Assembly: GCA_964600665.1 (NCBI GenBank)
Contig: CAZRKC010000056.1
Coordinates: 1-7,729, forward strand
Direction of reading: 5' to 3'
From: CAZRKC01 sp964600665
GTDB taxonomy: Bacteria > Bacillota > SLNR01
DNA length: 7,729 bases
In this document: piece by piece, positions 1 to 6,342 of the stretch
How the letters are laid out: every line of letters starts with the position of its first letter
Position numbering within the stretch: position 1 is the stretch's first letter
Program-made: the position numbers and the translations under genes
The notes under the pieces: model-generated
Database searches by the model: none
What the model was told of the DNA's origin: nothing
Seen by the model: only the letters and a program-made list of their open reading frames with translations

Positions 1-17
1 CCAAGCTAGTCTCTTGA

Positions 18-23
18 TATAAT
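18..23 (+). promoter_or_regulatory. Candidate -10 element upstream of kinase A
   Basis: A perfect TATAAT hexamer lies 41 bases before the preferred ATG of the first kinase. A sigma70-type -35 box at normal spacing would fall just outside the left edge of the window, so only half of the promoter can be judged. If real, transcription would start near position 30, giving a leader of about 35 nt that is long enough for the ribosome site. Confidence 0.4.
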
Positions 24-64
24 CATCAGGACATCGTTCATCGATATTGGAAGTGGGATTTCGC

Positions 65-2032
65 ATGCAAAACTACGTCGGACAACAAATTGATCGCTAT
101 CGCATCACCGAACGCCTCGGCATGGGCGGGATGGCTGTGGTCTATAAAGCCTACGACACTCGTCTGGAGCGGGACGTCGCGCTCAAGCTGATCCGCACGG
201 AGGCGATTCCCCCGGAGCAATATGAACGCCTGATGAAGCGCTTTGAACGTGAAGCGAAATCCCAAGCGCGGTTTGACCATAAACACATCGTCCACATCTA
301 TGACTATGGCGAAGTGGATGGTTCCCCTTACCTCGTGATGGCCTTCATCTCCGGCGGCACACTCAAGGAACGCCTGCATGGTCCGGTGGACTGGCGGCAG
401 GCCGTCCGCTGGTTGATCCCGGTGGCGGAAGCGCTTTCTTATGCCCACCAGCATGGCATCGTCCACCGTGATGTCAAACCGGCCAATATCCTCTTCGACG
501 AAGAAGACCAACCGATCCTGACGGACTTCGGCATCGCCAAGGTGCTGGAGACAGACGAAGCCACCCTCACCGGCACGGGTCTGGGTGTCGGCACACCAGA
601 ATATATGGCGCCGGAACAGTGGCAGGGGAAGACCAGCGCGGCCACAGACCAGTATGCCCTGGGCGTGGTGCTGTATGAACTGATCACCGGACGCAAACCC
701 TATTTGGCGGATACGCCCGCAGCCATCATCCTGATGCAGGCCAATGAACCCCTGCAGGCACCCAGCAAGATTGTGAAGGATATTCCTGAGCCTGTGGAGA
801 AGGTGCTGTATAAAGCGCTGGCCCGCGACCCACGGGACCGTTATGCAAATATGGGTGAATTCGCTCTGGCCTTTCGGGGACTGCTAACGGAAACACGGGA
901 ACCGGAAAAGTCTGTCAATGCCATTCCCATTCCAACACCTCCCATAGTGAAAGTAGACACACCCGAAGGCGAGACCAGGGATGGGTTTAACACCAAGCTT
1001 GTGGAAGAGATGGATATTAAGCAAAAAGACAAGCGGGGGTTGCCCAAATGGGCACCGTGGGCGGGTATTGGGATTATTGGACTGGTCATCATTGGATTAG
1101 CCATCTTCATCGGTGGGAAATTGGTGGATAAAATAAAGGGTGAAGATGAACTGATGACAGTGTTGGTAACGGAGACATCCACTGTAGGGGTAACCATGAC
1201 TACGGAAGAAATTCTCACCTTAACACCAAATGTAATACTACCTGAAGAGACTTCGCTAACAAATAAAAATGATGGAGCTGTAATGTCATACGTTCCAGCA
1301 GGAGAATTCCTAATGGGCAGTAATGCCAAAGGAGCTGAGGACTATGAGACTCCTGAGCATCCAGTGTATATTGATGCTTTTTGGATTTATAAAACGGAAG
1401 TAACAAATGAACAATTTGCATTGTTTACTGAAGAAACGGGCTACGTGACGTTTGCAGAAAGAATAAACTCCAGCGTAGTATATGATAATGGTGAATGGAT
1501 TGAAAGGATGGGAGCTTTCTGGGCTGATCCGGAAGGTTTGGGTAAAGGTATTTCAAATCGTGAAGACTACCCAGTGACTCAGGTTTCTTGGTATGACGCA
1601 AAAGCATATTGTGAATGGGCTGGGGGAAGGTTACCAACAGAGGCGGAGTGGGAAAAGGCTGCACGTGGCGAAGATGGAAGGGCATATCCATGGGGAGATG
1701 CTTCTCCAAATTGCTTAATTGCAAATTATTTTGGATGTGAAAGCTCCGCCAGACCAGTAGGAAGTTATTTAGAAGGCGCAAGCCCCTATAACGTATTGGA
1801 TTTGGGAGGCAATGTTTGGGAATGGGTTGCAGATTGGTATGATGAAGACTATTATAAGTATTCAGTGATAGAAAATCCCACTGGTCCAGAAAATGGATCG
1901 GGGCGTTCTGTACGTGGGGGCTCTTGGCTCGATATTCGTGAAGGTTCAAGAGTAACAAATCGTCTATCTATGCATCCAGATAGTACTGTTTATGATATTG
2001 GTTTTCGTTGTGTACTACCCATTTATCCATAG
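65..2032 (+). CDS. Kinase A: transmembrane Ser/Thr protein kinase with extracytoplasmic FGE/SUMF1-like domain
   Basis: Predicted receptor kinase of 655 aa that phosphorylates Ser/Thr on cytoplasmic proteins in response to an outside signal. The kinase domain spans residues 12-275: glycine loop G19-M-G-G-M-A24, ATP lysine K41, probable alphaC E63, catalytic HRDVKPAN with D136, K138 and N141, metal-binding DFG D154, Thr-rich activation segment (T167, T169, T171, T177) and APE at 182-184. It is an RD kinase and looks active. A Lys/Arg-rich juxtamembrane 'KRGLPKW' precedes one transmembrane helix (about 329-351), so the kinase is inside. Residues 409-653 are an FGE-like domain (EVTN, WAGGRLPTEAEWEKAA, GGNVWEWV, RGGSW, GFRC). 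No Cys lies between RGGSW and GFRC, so formylglycine oxidase activity is unlikely and a binding role is inferred. C516 and C649 may form the structural disulfide of the family. The ATG at 65 is chosen because the paralogs start at the same motif; an in-frame TTG at 47 would add six residues. GGAAGTGGGA at 49-58 is a weak ribosome site. The substrate and ligand are unknown. Confidence 0.93.
   Translation: MQNYVGQQIDRYRITERLGMGGMAVVYKAYDTRLERDVALKLIRTEAIPPEQYERLMKRFEREAKSQARFDHKHIVHIYDYGEVDGSPYLVMAFISGGTLKERLHGPVDWRQAVRWLIPVAEALSYAHQHGIVHRDVKPANILFDEEDQPILTDFGIAKVLETDEATLTGTGLGVGTPEYMAPEQWQGKTSAATDQYALGVVLYELITGRKPYLADTPAAIILMQANEPLQAPSKIVKDIPEPVEKVLYKALARDPRDRYANMGEFALAFRGLLTETREPEKSVNAIPIPTPPIVKVDTPEGETRDGFNTKLVEEMDIKQKDKRGLPKWAPWAGIGIIGLVIIGLAIFIGGKLVDKIKGEDELMTVLVTETSTVGVTMTTEEILTLTPNVILPEETSLTNKNDGAVMSYVPAGEFLMGSNAKGAEDYETPEHPVYIDAFWIYKTEVTNEQFALFTEETGYVTFAERINSSVVYDNGEWIERMGAFWADPEGLGKGISNREDYPVTQVSWYDAKAYCEWAGGRLPTEAEWEKAARGEDGRAYPWGDASPNCLIANYFGCESSARPVGSYLEGASPYNVLDLGGNVWEWVADWYDEDYYKYSVIENPTGPENGSGRSVRGGSWLDIREGSRVTNRLSMHPDSTVYDIGFRCVLPIYP
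72..198 (+). repeat. Conserved 127-bp 5' kinase module, copy 1 of 4
   Basis: This covers codons 3-44 of kinase A, from the 'YVGQQID' N-terminus through the glycine loop to just past the catalytic lysine. Equal-length copies sit at the same place in all four genes and align without gaps. Sequence similarity between the genes drops beyond its right end, so it behaves like a recombination or conversion unit as well as a conserved protein segment. Confidence 0.8.
335..681 (+). repeat. Kinase-core tract shared with kinase C (donor or recipient copy 1)
   Basis: Aligned base by base with 4621-4967, this 347-bp tract has 12 mismatches, all confined to its middle. Positions 335-412 (78 bp) and 497-681 (185 bp) are perfectly identical to the other copy. 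Only one amino acid changes (His130 versus Arg130). Flanking regions of the two genes differ much more, including at silent positions, which points to recent gene conversion or a recent partial duplication. Confidence 0.85.
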
Positions 2033-2135
2033 TTCCATTTCAGTATTTGCAATTATGTGATTTAAACCAAGTATATCTAATAGAATTTGGCAACCTTTTA
2101 AACAATCGGAAAAGAAAATATGACTCCACTGAAAA

Positions 2136-2161
2136 AAGGTCGCTTAATTGAAAAAGACCTT
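2136..2161 (+). repeat. Short inverted repeat AAGGTC/GACCTT
   Basis: AAGGTC at 2136-2141 is complementary to GACCTT at 2156-2161 across a 14-nt loop. A second GACCTT at 2209-2214 offers an alternative pairing partner on the other side of the larger hairpin at 2170-2204. Six base pairs is short and could be chance. Confidence 0.3.
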
Positions 2162-2169
2162 GTTGATGC

Positions 2170-2204
2170 CCCACAAACATGCACAATTTCAGGCGTTTTG
2201 TGGG
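2170..2204 (+). repeat. Inverted repeat CCCACAAA/TTTGTGGG in the A-B gap
   Basis: A perfect 8-bp stem, CCCACAAA (2170-2177) with TTTGTGGG (2197-2204), encloses a 19-nt loop; a one-base bulge allows one further C-G pair. No run of T follows on either strand, so it is not a standard intrinsic terminator. It could be an RNA processing or attenuation hairpin, an operator palindrome or a chance structure. Confidence 0.4.
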
Positions 2205-2274
2205 ATGAGACCTTCAAAAAAGCATAAAATTGATACAGTACGCCCCACTTTCAATGCAGTTGCACCCTTTTTTC

Positions 2275-2280
2275 AGGAGA
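2275..2280 (+). promoter_or_regulatory. Shine-Dalgarno of kinase B
   Basis: AGGAGA lies seven bases before the ATG at 2288. It is the strongest ribosome site in the window and fixes the start of kinase B at the same N-terminal motif as its paralogs. Confidence 0.8.
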
Positions 2281-2287
2281 CTCAAAT

Positions 2288-4351
2288 ATGCAAAACTACT
2301 ACGTCGGACAACAAATCGATCGCTACCGCATCACAGAGCGCCTCGGCTTGGGCGGGATGGCCGTAGTCTACAAGGCCTACGACACCCGGCTGGAACGCGA
2401 CATCGCCCTCAAGCTGATCCGTACTGAGTCCATTCCCCAAGACCAACACGAGCGGCTGTTCAAACGCTTTGAGCGGGAAGCGAAAGCTCAGGCAAAATTT
2501 TCCCACCCAAATATTATCCCTGTGTACGATTATGGAAAAATTGAAGATGTCCCTTATTTAGTGCTTCAGTTCCTTCCTGGTCGCACTTTAAAGGAAAGAC
2601 TTAAACGACCCTTTTCGCTTGATGAATCCCTAAGTATCCTTATTCCTATTTCAGATGCAGTTGCCTATGCACACTCCAGAAATGTCATTCATCGGGATAT
2701 TAAACCCTCAAATATTATCTTCAATGAAGAAGATCAACCCTTACTGACTGACTTTGGGATCGCCAAAGTCCTCGAATCAAATGTAGGCACTCTCACGGGA
2801 ACCGGACTTGGTGTTGGAACCCCGGAATATATGGCGCCAGAACAATGGCAGGGAAAAGCGACAGAAGCAAGTGATCAATATGCGTTAGGGGTCCTATTAT
2901 ATGAAATGCTGACAGGCAGTAAACCCTTTACTGCTGAAACGCCGGTGGCTGTCGCCCTGAAACAAATTAATGAACCCTTGAAACGCCCGACAGAACTCGT
3001 GCTGGATATTTCCCTTCCAATCGAGAACTTTATATTCAAGGCTATGGCACGGGATCCTCAGGACCGATTTGCTTCTGTTTCAGATTTTCGAGACAAACTG
3101 GAATCAATTTCAGCGCAGTACCTACCAAAAACAAATTTGCCTGACGGTAATGAGGAACCATCCTTTGAAGAATTGGTAGAAAAATCGACTTTTGATAATA
3201 AGAGCAATAAACCTCCAAGGAAAGGGTATTTTCCCAAGTCGAATGGCGAATTTTCTGAATCTGATGAGGTTGATACAGAGGATGCGCTAAATTCTACCAA
3301 TGTACACCAAAAACCAGATCCATCGCCGCTCAAAATAAAAAAAAGAGGGAAAACTTCCAATAAAATGATCAAATGGCTTGGTGGTGGGCTGATTGGTTTA
3401 ATTGTTATCTCTTTTGCATTAGTTTTAGGTGATAATCTCTTGAGCATTAAAAACAATAATGAAAACACCTCCCTTTTAAAGAATCAAGAAACGCCAGCAT
3501 TCACCGAAATGACTCTGAAAACAGCAACGATGACTATCAGGCCCTCTCCTACAGCGACTCTGTCAGTTACTCCTGAGCCATCCGCTACACCGACTGCCCA
3601 GATCATAACTAGAGTTCGAGAAACTGATGGTATGGTCCAGGTCTTTGTACCTGGAGGAGAGGTGAAGTTGGGTTACACCAGTGAAGAGTTGGATGAATTA
3701 ATGCAAATATGCAGCGATCCAAACAACATCTTTTCTTGTGGTTTTTTGGAGTATTATAATTCTGAAATTTCTTTTTCGAACCTGGATGATTTTTGGATAG
3801 ACCAGACTGAAGTGACAAACAGAATGTACGAAGCATGCAGATTAAGTGGCGCATGTCCGCCTGTTATAAAGTCTAGTTATACTCGACAGGTCTATTCCCG
3901 AGATCCCCAATATGCAGATTTCCCAATGATGTATACATACTGGGATGAGGTAAACGCCTATTGTAAATGGGTGGGAGGTCGGTTGCCCACATTTGCAGAA
4001 TGGAAAATGGCTGCGACAGGAACTGATGGCAGATTCTTTCCCTGGGGCAACGATCCTCCATCTACCTCGTTAATGAATTACTCTCAGAGCGGGATTGGGG
4101 ATTCTGTCGCCGTCGGAAGCTATCCTGAAGGAATGAGTCCGTATGGCGCGCTTGATTTGTTGGGGAATGTATCAGAATGGTTAGGTGACTGTATAACACC
4201 TGATGGGCACAATGAGGAATTGTGTGGGTGGTATATTGGAGGAAATGCTGTTGATGAAACTTTTATTGATTTATTTTTCCCATCATACGGTGGAGCCGGT
4301 TCTAGTGGCCAAGGTTTTCGGTGCGTGATGGATGGTGATTTGGAGAATTGA
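2288..4351 (+). CDS. Kinase B: transmembrane Ser/Thr protein kinase with divergent, Cys-rich FGE-like domain
   Basis: Receptor-type kinase of 687 aa. The kinase domain spans residues 13-275: glycine loop G20-L-G-G-M-A25, K42, HRDIKPSN with D137, K139 and N142, DFG D155, the same activation segment as kinase A and APE at 183-185; all catalytic residues are present. A long polar linker (about 280-360) precedes one transmembrane helix (about 363-381), then an Asn/Thr/Pro-rich stalk and an FGE-like domain (about 446-680) with EVTN, WVGGRLPTFAEW, FFPWGN, LGNVSEW and GFRC. This outer domain is the most divergent of the three: the usual RGGSW block is replaced by 'WYIGGNAVDE' and the following Arg motif is missing. 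It has extra cysteines (C475/C484, C517/C523, C635/C646), which may form disulfides outside the membrane; the active-site Cys pair of true FGE is absent. The first 130 bp are GC-richer and close to the paralogs, while the rest of the kinase is AT-richer. The TGA stop shares its A with the ATG of kinase C. Ligand and targets are unknown. Confidence 0.93.
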   Translation: MQNYYVGQQIDRYRITERLGLGGMAVVYKAYDTRLERDIALKLIRTESIPQDQHERLFKRFEREAKAQAKFSHPNIIPVYDYGKIEDVPYLVLQFLPGRTLKERLKRPFSLDESLSILIPISDAVAYAHSRNVIHRDIKPSNIIFNEEDQPLLTDFGIAKVLESNVGTLTGTGLGVGTPEYMAPEQWQGKATEASDQYALGVLLYEMLTGSKPFTAETPVAVALKQINEPLKRPTELVLDISLPIENFIFKAMARDPQDRFASVSDFRDKLESISAQYLPKTNLPDGNEEPSFEELVEKSTFDNKSNKPPRKGYFPKSNGEFSESDEVDTEDALNSTNVHQKPDPSPLKIKKRGKTSNKMIKWLGGGLIGLIVISFALVLGDNLLSIKNNNENTSLLKNQETPAFTEMTLKTATMTIRPSPTATLSVTPEPSATPTAQIITRVRETDGMVQVFVPGGEVKLGYTSEELDELMQICSDPNNIFSCGFLEYYNSEISFSNLDDFWIDQTEVTNRMYEACRLSGACPPVIKSSYTRQVYSRDPQYADFPMMYTYWDEVNAYCKWVGGRLPTFAEWKMAATGTDGRFFPWGNDPPSTSLMNYSQSGIGDSVAVGSYPEGMSPYGALDLLGNVSEWLGDCITPDGHNEELCGWYIGGNAVDETFIDLFFPSYGGAGSSGQGFRCVMDGDLEN
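2298..2424 (+). repeat. Conserved 127-bp 5' kinase module, copy 2 of 4
   Basis: Counted by eye, it differs from the kinase C copy at 10 of 127 positions. The next 127 bp differ at about 41 positions, many of them silent. A 37-bp run at its left end, from 2298, is identical to kinase C. One extra Tyr codon sits just before the module in this gene. Confidence 0.8.
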
Positions 4352-4353
4352 TG
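4342..4353 (+). promoter_or_regulatory. Overlapping stop/start (TGATG) with Shine-Dalgarno for kinase C
   Basis: GGAGA at 4342-4346 lies inside the last codons of kinase B. The kinase B stop TGA (4349-4351) overlaps the kinase C ATG (4351-4353) by one base. This arrangement implies co-transcription and translational coupling of B and C. A TTG at 4348 is also in frame but would sit too close to the ribosome site, and it adds only one residue. Confidence 0.75.
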
Positions 4354-6285
4354 CACAACTACGTCGGACAACAAATCGATCGCTACCGCATCACCGAACG
4401 CCTCGGCATGGGAGGGATGGCCGTGGTTTACAAAGCCTATGACACCCGGCTGGAACGCGACGTCGCCCTCAAGCTGATCCGCACTGGTGAAATCCCCGAA
4501 TCTCAACATGAGCGTCTGTTTAAGCGTTTCGAACGTGAAGCAAAAGCCCAGGCTCGCTTTTCCCATCGGAACATTATTCCTGTTTTTGATTATGGCGAAG
4601 TGGACGGTTCTCCCTACCTGGTGATGGCCTTCATCTCCGGCGGCACACTCAAGGAACGCCTGCATGGTCCGGTGGACTGGCGGCAGGCCGTCCGCTGGCT
4701 GATCCCGGTGGCGGAGGCGTTATCCTACGCCCACCAGCGCGGTATCGTCCACCGCGATGTTAAACCGGCCAATATCCTCTTTGACGAAGAAGACCAACCG
4801 ATCCTGACGGACTTCGGCATCGCCAAGGTGCTGGAGACAGACGAAGCCACCCTCACCGGCACGGGTCTGGGTGTCGGCACACCAGAATATATGGCGCCGG
4901 AACAGTGGCAGGGGAAGACCAGCGCGGCCACAGACCAGTATGCCCTGGGCGTGGTGCTGTATGAACTCATCACCGGGCGAAAGCCCTATGCCGCGGACAC
5001 GCCTGCGGCAGTGGCGATCATGCAGGCAACAGAGCCTCTTTCACCTCCCAGTAGCCTGGTACGGGGAATTCCGGACACAGTTGAAAAAGTTCTTTACAAA
5101 ACCCTGGCCCGTGATCCACAAGACCGCTACGCGGATATGGGTCGATTCGCCAACGCCTTTCAGAGATTGCTGGAAAAAGAAAAAATAAAGGAACTGGACC
5201 AACACCGCAAGATAGCGCCAAGTCCATCCACAAGTGAAAGCGAAACGGATTTCATAAAAGAAAACACTTGGGATACGTTGGACGCAACGTCGATCGAAAG
5301 CATGGATGGTGCCATGCTGAAACAGAAGCGCGGATTGCCCAAATGGGTATTGTGGGCCGGGATTGGGTTTGTCGGTCTAATCATATTAAGCCTTATAATT
5401 GGCCTTGGTGGGAATCTGGTGAACATGGACAAAGAGATTTCAGAATCACTGTCAATGATGGCAACAGAGACCGCCACCACCACGATCCCGCCAACGGCGA
5501 CAAACACCATAACACCGACAAAAACGACCACCCTCACTCCTACACCTGAACCAACAATGGGGATTGGTTCGACAATGATCAATGAAATTGACAGGGCAGA
5601 GATGGTGTATGTCCCGGCTGGCGAGTTCACAATGGGAAGCGAAGAACCAAAAGCATGGAGCCGTGAGGCACCCGCGCACCTGGTCTATCTGGATTCTTAT
5701 TGGATCTATAAGTACGAAGTTACGAATGCCGAATACCGTCTTTGTATTGAATCGGGTATATGTGATGCTGATATCGACAATTATCCGGATAACCAATATC
5801 CTGCCATTTTTGTCAATTGGAATGATGCCCAAAACTATTGCACTTGGTCAGGAGGCAGATTGCCCACCGAAGCCGAATGGGAAAAAGCAGCCAAAGGTAT
5901 CGTTAATCGACGATTTCCATGGGGTAACGATGTTTGGTGTCCGGTTGGCGGACATGAAATTCCTCAAAGCGACAGAGATCCCATTGGTTGTCTTGATGAG
6001 GGGCCTGGTCCTGTTGGGGGTTTTCCCAAGGGCGCAAGTCCTTATGGCGCATTGGACATGGCTGGCAATGTTTGGGAATGGGTATCCGATTGGTATTCCA
6101 CAGCGTATTATGCAAATTCAGCCTATGAAAGTCCACCCGGACCCAATGAAGGTGATCTCAAAATCTTTCGAGGTGGTTCGTGGGCTTATGATTATTGGTA
6201 TAGTCGTGTCACTTTCCGATTTTACGCGTCACCAAACTATAGTAATGACGAGATCGGCTTTCGATGTGTGGTGGATGAGCCATAA
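4351..6285 (+). CDS. Kinase C: transmembrane Ser/Thr protein kinase with extracytoplasmic FGE/SUMF1-like domain
   Basis: Receptor-type kinase of 644 aa. The kinase domain spans residues 12-275: glycine loop G19-M-G-G-M-A24, K41, HRDVKPAN with D136, K138 and N141, DFG D154, APE 182-184; it should be active. A polar linker containing 'KRGLPKW' precedes a transmembrane helix (about 332-354), then a Thr/Pro-rich stalk (about 370-403). The FGE-like domain (about 417-640) carries EVTN, WSGGRLPTEAEWEKAA, FPWGN, AGNVWEWVSDWY, FRGGSW and GFRC. There is no Cys between RGGSW and GFRC, so it is probably not a formylglycine oxidase. C497 and C639 match the conserved structural pair; C465/C471 and C530/C547 are extra. 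The protein is a mosaic: residues 51-82 resemble kinase B (HERLFKRFEREAKAQA), while residues 88-206 are nearly identical to kinase A at the DNA level. It starts by overlap with kinase B, which implies coupled translation. The outer ligand and cytoplasmic targets are unknown. Confidence 0.93.
   Translation: MHNYVGQQIDRYRITERLGMGGMAVVYKAYDTRLERDVALKLIRTGEIPESQHERLFKRFEREAKAQARFSHRNIIPVFDYGEVDGSPYLVMAFISGGTLKERLHGPVDWRQAVRWLIPVAEALSYAHQRGIVHRDVKPANILFDEEDQPILTDFGIAKVLETDEATLTGTGLGVGTPEYMAPEQWQGKTSAATDQYALGVVLYELITGRKPYAADTPAAVAIMQATEPLSPPSSLVRGIPDTVEKVLYKTLARDPQDRYADMGRFANAFQRLLEKEKIKELDQHRKIAPSPSTSESETDFIKENTWDTLDATSIESMDGAMLKQKRGLPKWVLWAGIGFVGLIILSLIIGLGGNLVNMDKEISESLSMMATETATTTIPPTATNTITPTKTTTLTPTPEPTMGIGSTMINEIDRAEMVYVPAGEFTMGSEEPKAWSREAPAHLVYLDSYWIYKYEVTNAEYRLCIESGICDADIDNYPDNQYPAIFVNWNDAQNYCTWSGGRLPTEAEWEKAAKGIVNRRFPWGNDVWCPVGGHEIPQSDRDPIGCLDEGPGPVGGFPKGASPYGALDMAGNVWEWVSDWYSTAYYANSAYESPPGPNEGDLKIFRGGSWAYDYWYSRVTFRFYASPNYSNDEIGFRCVVDEP
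4358..4484 (+). repeat. Conserved 127-bp 5' kinase module, copy 3 of 4
   Basis: It aligns without gaps with the copies at 72, 2298 and 6350. Its right edge, just past the catalytic-lysine region, is where similarity to kinase B falls from about 92% to about 68% by hand count. Confidence 0.8.
4621..4967 (+). repeat. Kinase-core tract shared with kinase A (copy 2)
   Basis: This is the partner of 335-681. Positions 4621-4698 and 4783-4967 are identical to kinase A without a single mismatch; the 84 bp between them hold all 12 differences. The tract covers the middle of the kinase domain from the hinge region through the catalytic loop, activation segment and APE motif. Confidence 0.85.
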
Positions 6286-6342
6286 ATAGAAATTTTCAAC
6301 ATATCGCTTTGATCTTTAAATAAGGAAAAGAGTGATTAAACC
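6286..6342 (+). other. Short intergenic gap between kinases C and D
   Basis: This is a 57-bp AT-rich spacer. I see no terminator hairpin, so read-through from kinase C is likely. A purine-rich run (AAGGAAAAGAG, 6322-6332) is the only ribosome-site candidate for kinase D, and its GGA core is rather far from the ATG. Confidence 0.5.

Larger units (their letters stand above)
2033..2287 (+). other. Intergenic region between kinases A and B
   Basis: This AT-rich gap of 255 bp has no convincing gene. A 72-codon open frame starting at 2148 runs into kinase B in another frame and has no recognisable features. The gap holds two inverted repeats (2136-2161 and 2170-2204) and the ribosome site of kinase B. 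I see no rho-independent terminator with a T-tract. TAAAAT at 2225-2230 could be a -10 box but has no matching -35 at 16-18 bp, so an internal promoter is possible but not shown. Confidence 0.6.

Noticed and set aside
47..64. TTG start giving a six-residue longer kinase A
   Set aside because: The ATG at 65 gives the same N-terminus as the other three paralogs. The extension has no counterpart in them and would consume the probable ribosome site.
38..511. Minus-strand open frame of 157 codons, with relatives at 2282-2506, 4120-4665 and 6316-6558
   Set aside because: These are antisense shadows of the conserved kinase 5' modules. They recur only because the sense strand is repeated and codon-biased; none has a ribosome site or recognisable domain.
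2047..2077. Promoter TTGCAA ... TATATC after kinase A
   Set aside because: The spacing is 19 bp, both hexamers are imperfect, and the region is generally AT-rich; not better than chance.
2148..2366. Small + strand gene in the A-B gap
   Set aside because: It overlaps the well-supported start of kinase B in another frame, has no ribosome site and no recognisable composition or motif.
1270..6274. Sulfatase-activating (formylglycine-generating) enzyme function
   Set aside because: The catalytic Cys pair is absent in all three domains and no sulfatase gene is in the window.
5582..6289. 235-codon + strand frame within the kinase C sensor domain
   Set aside because: It is out of frame with the clear FGE-like domain and its translation has no domain signature; it is a shadow frame.
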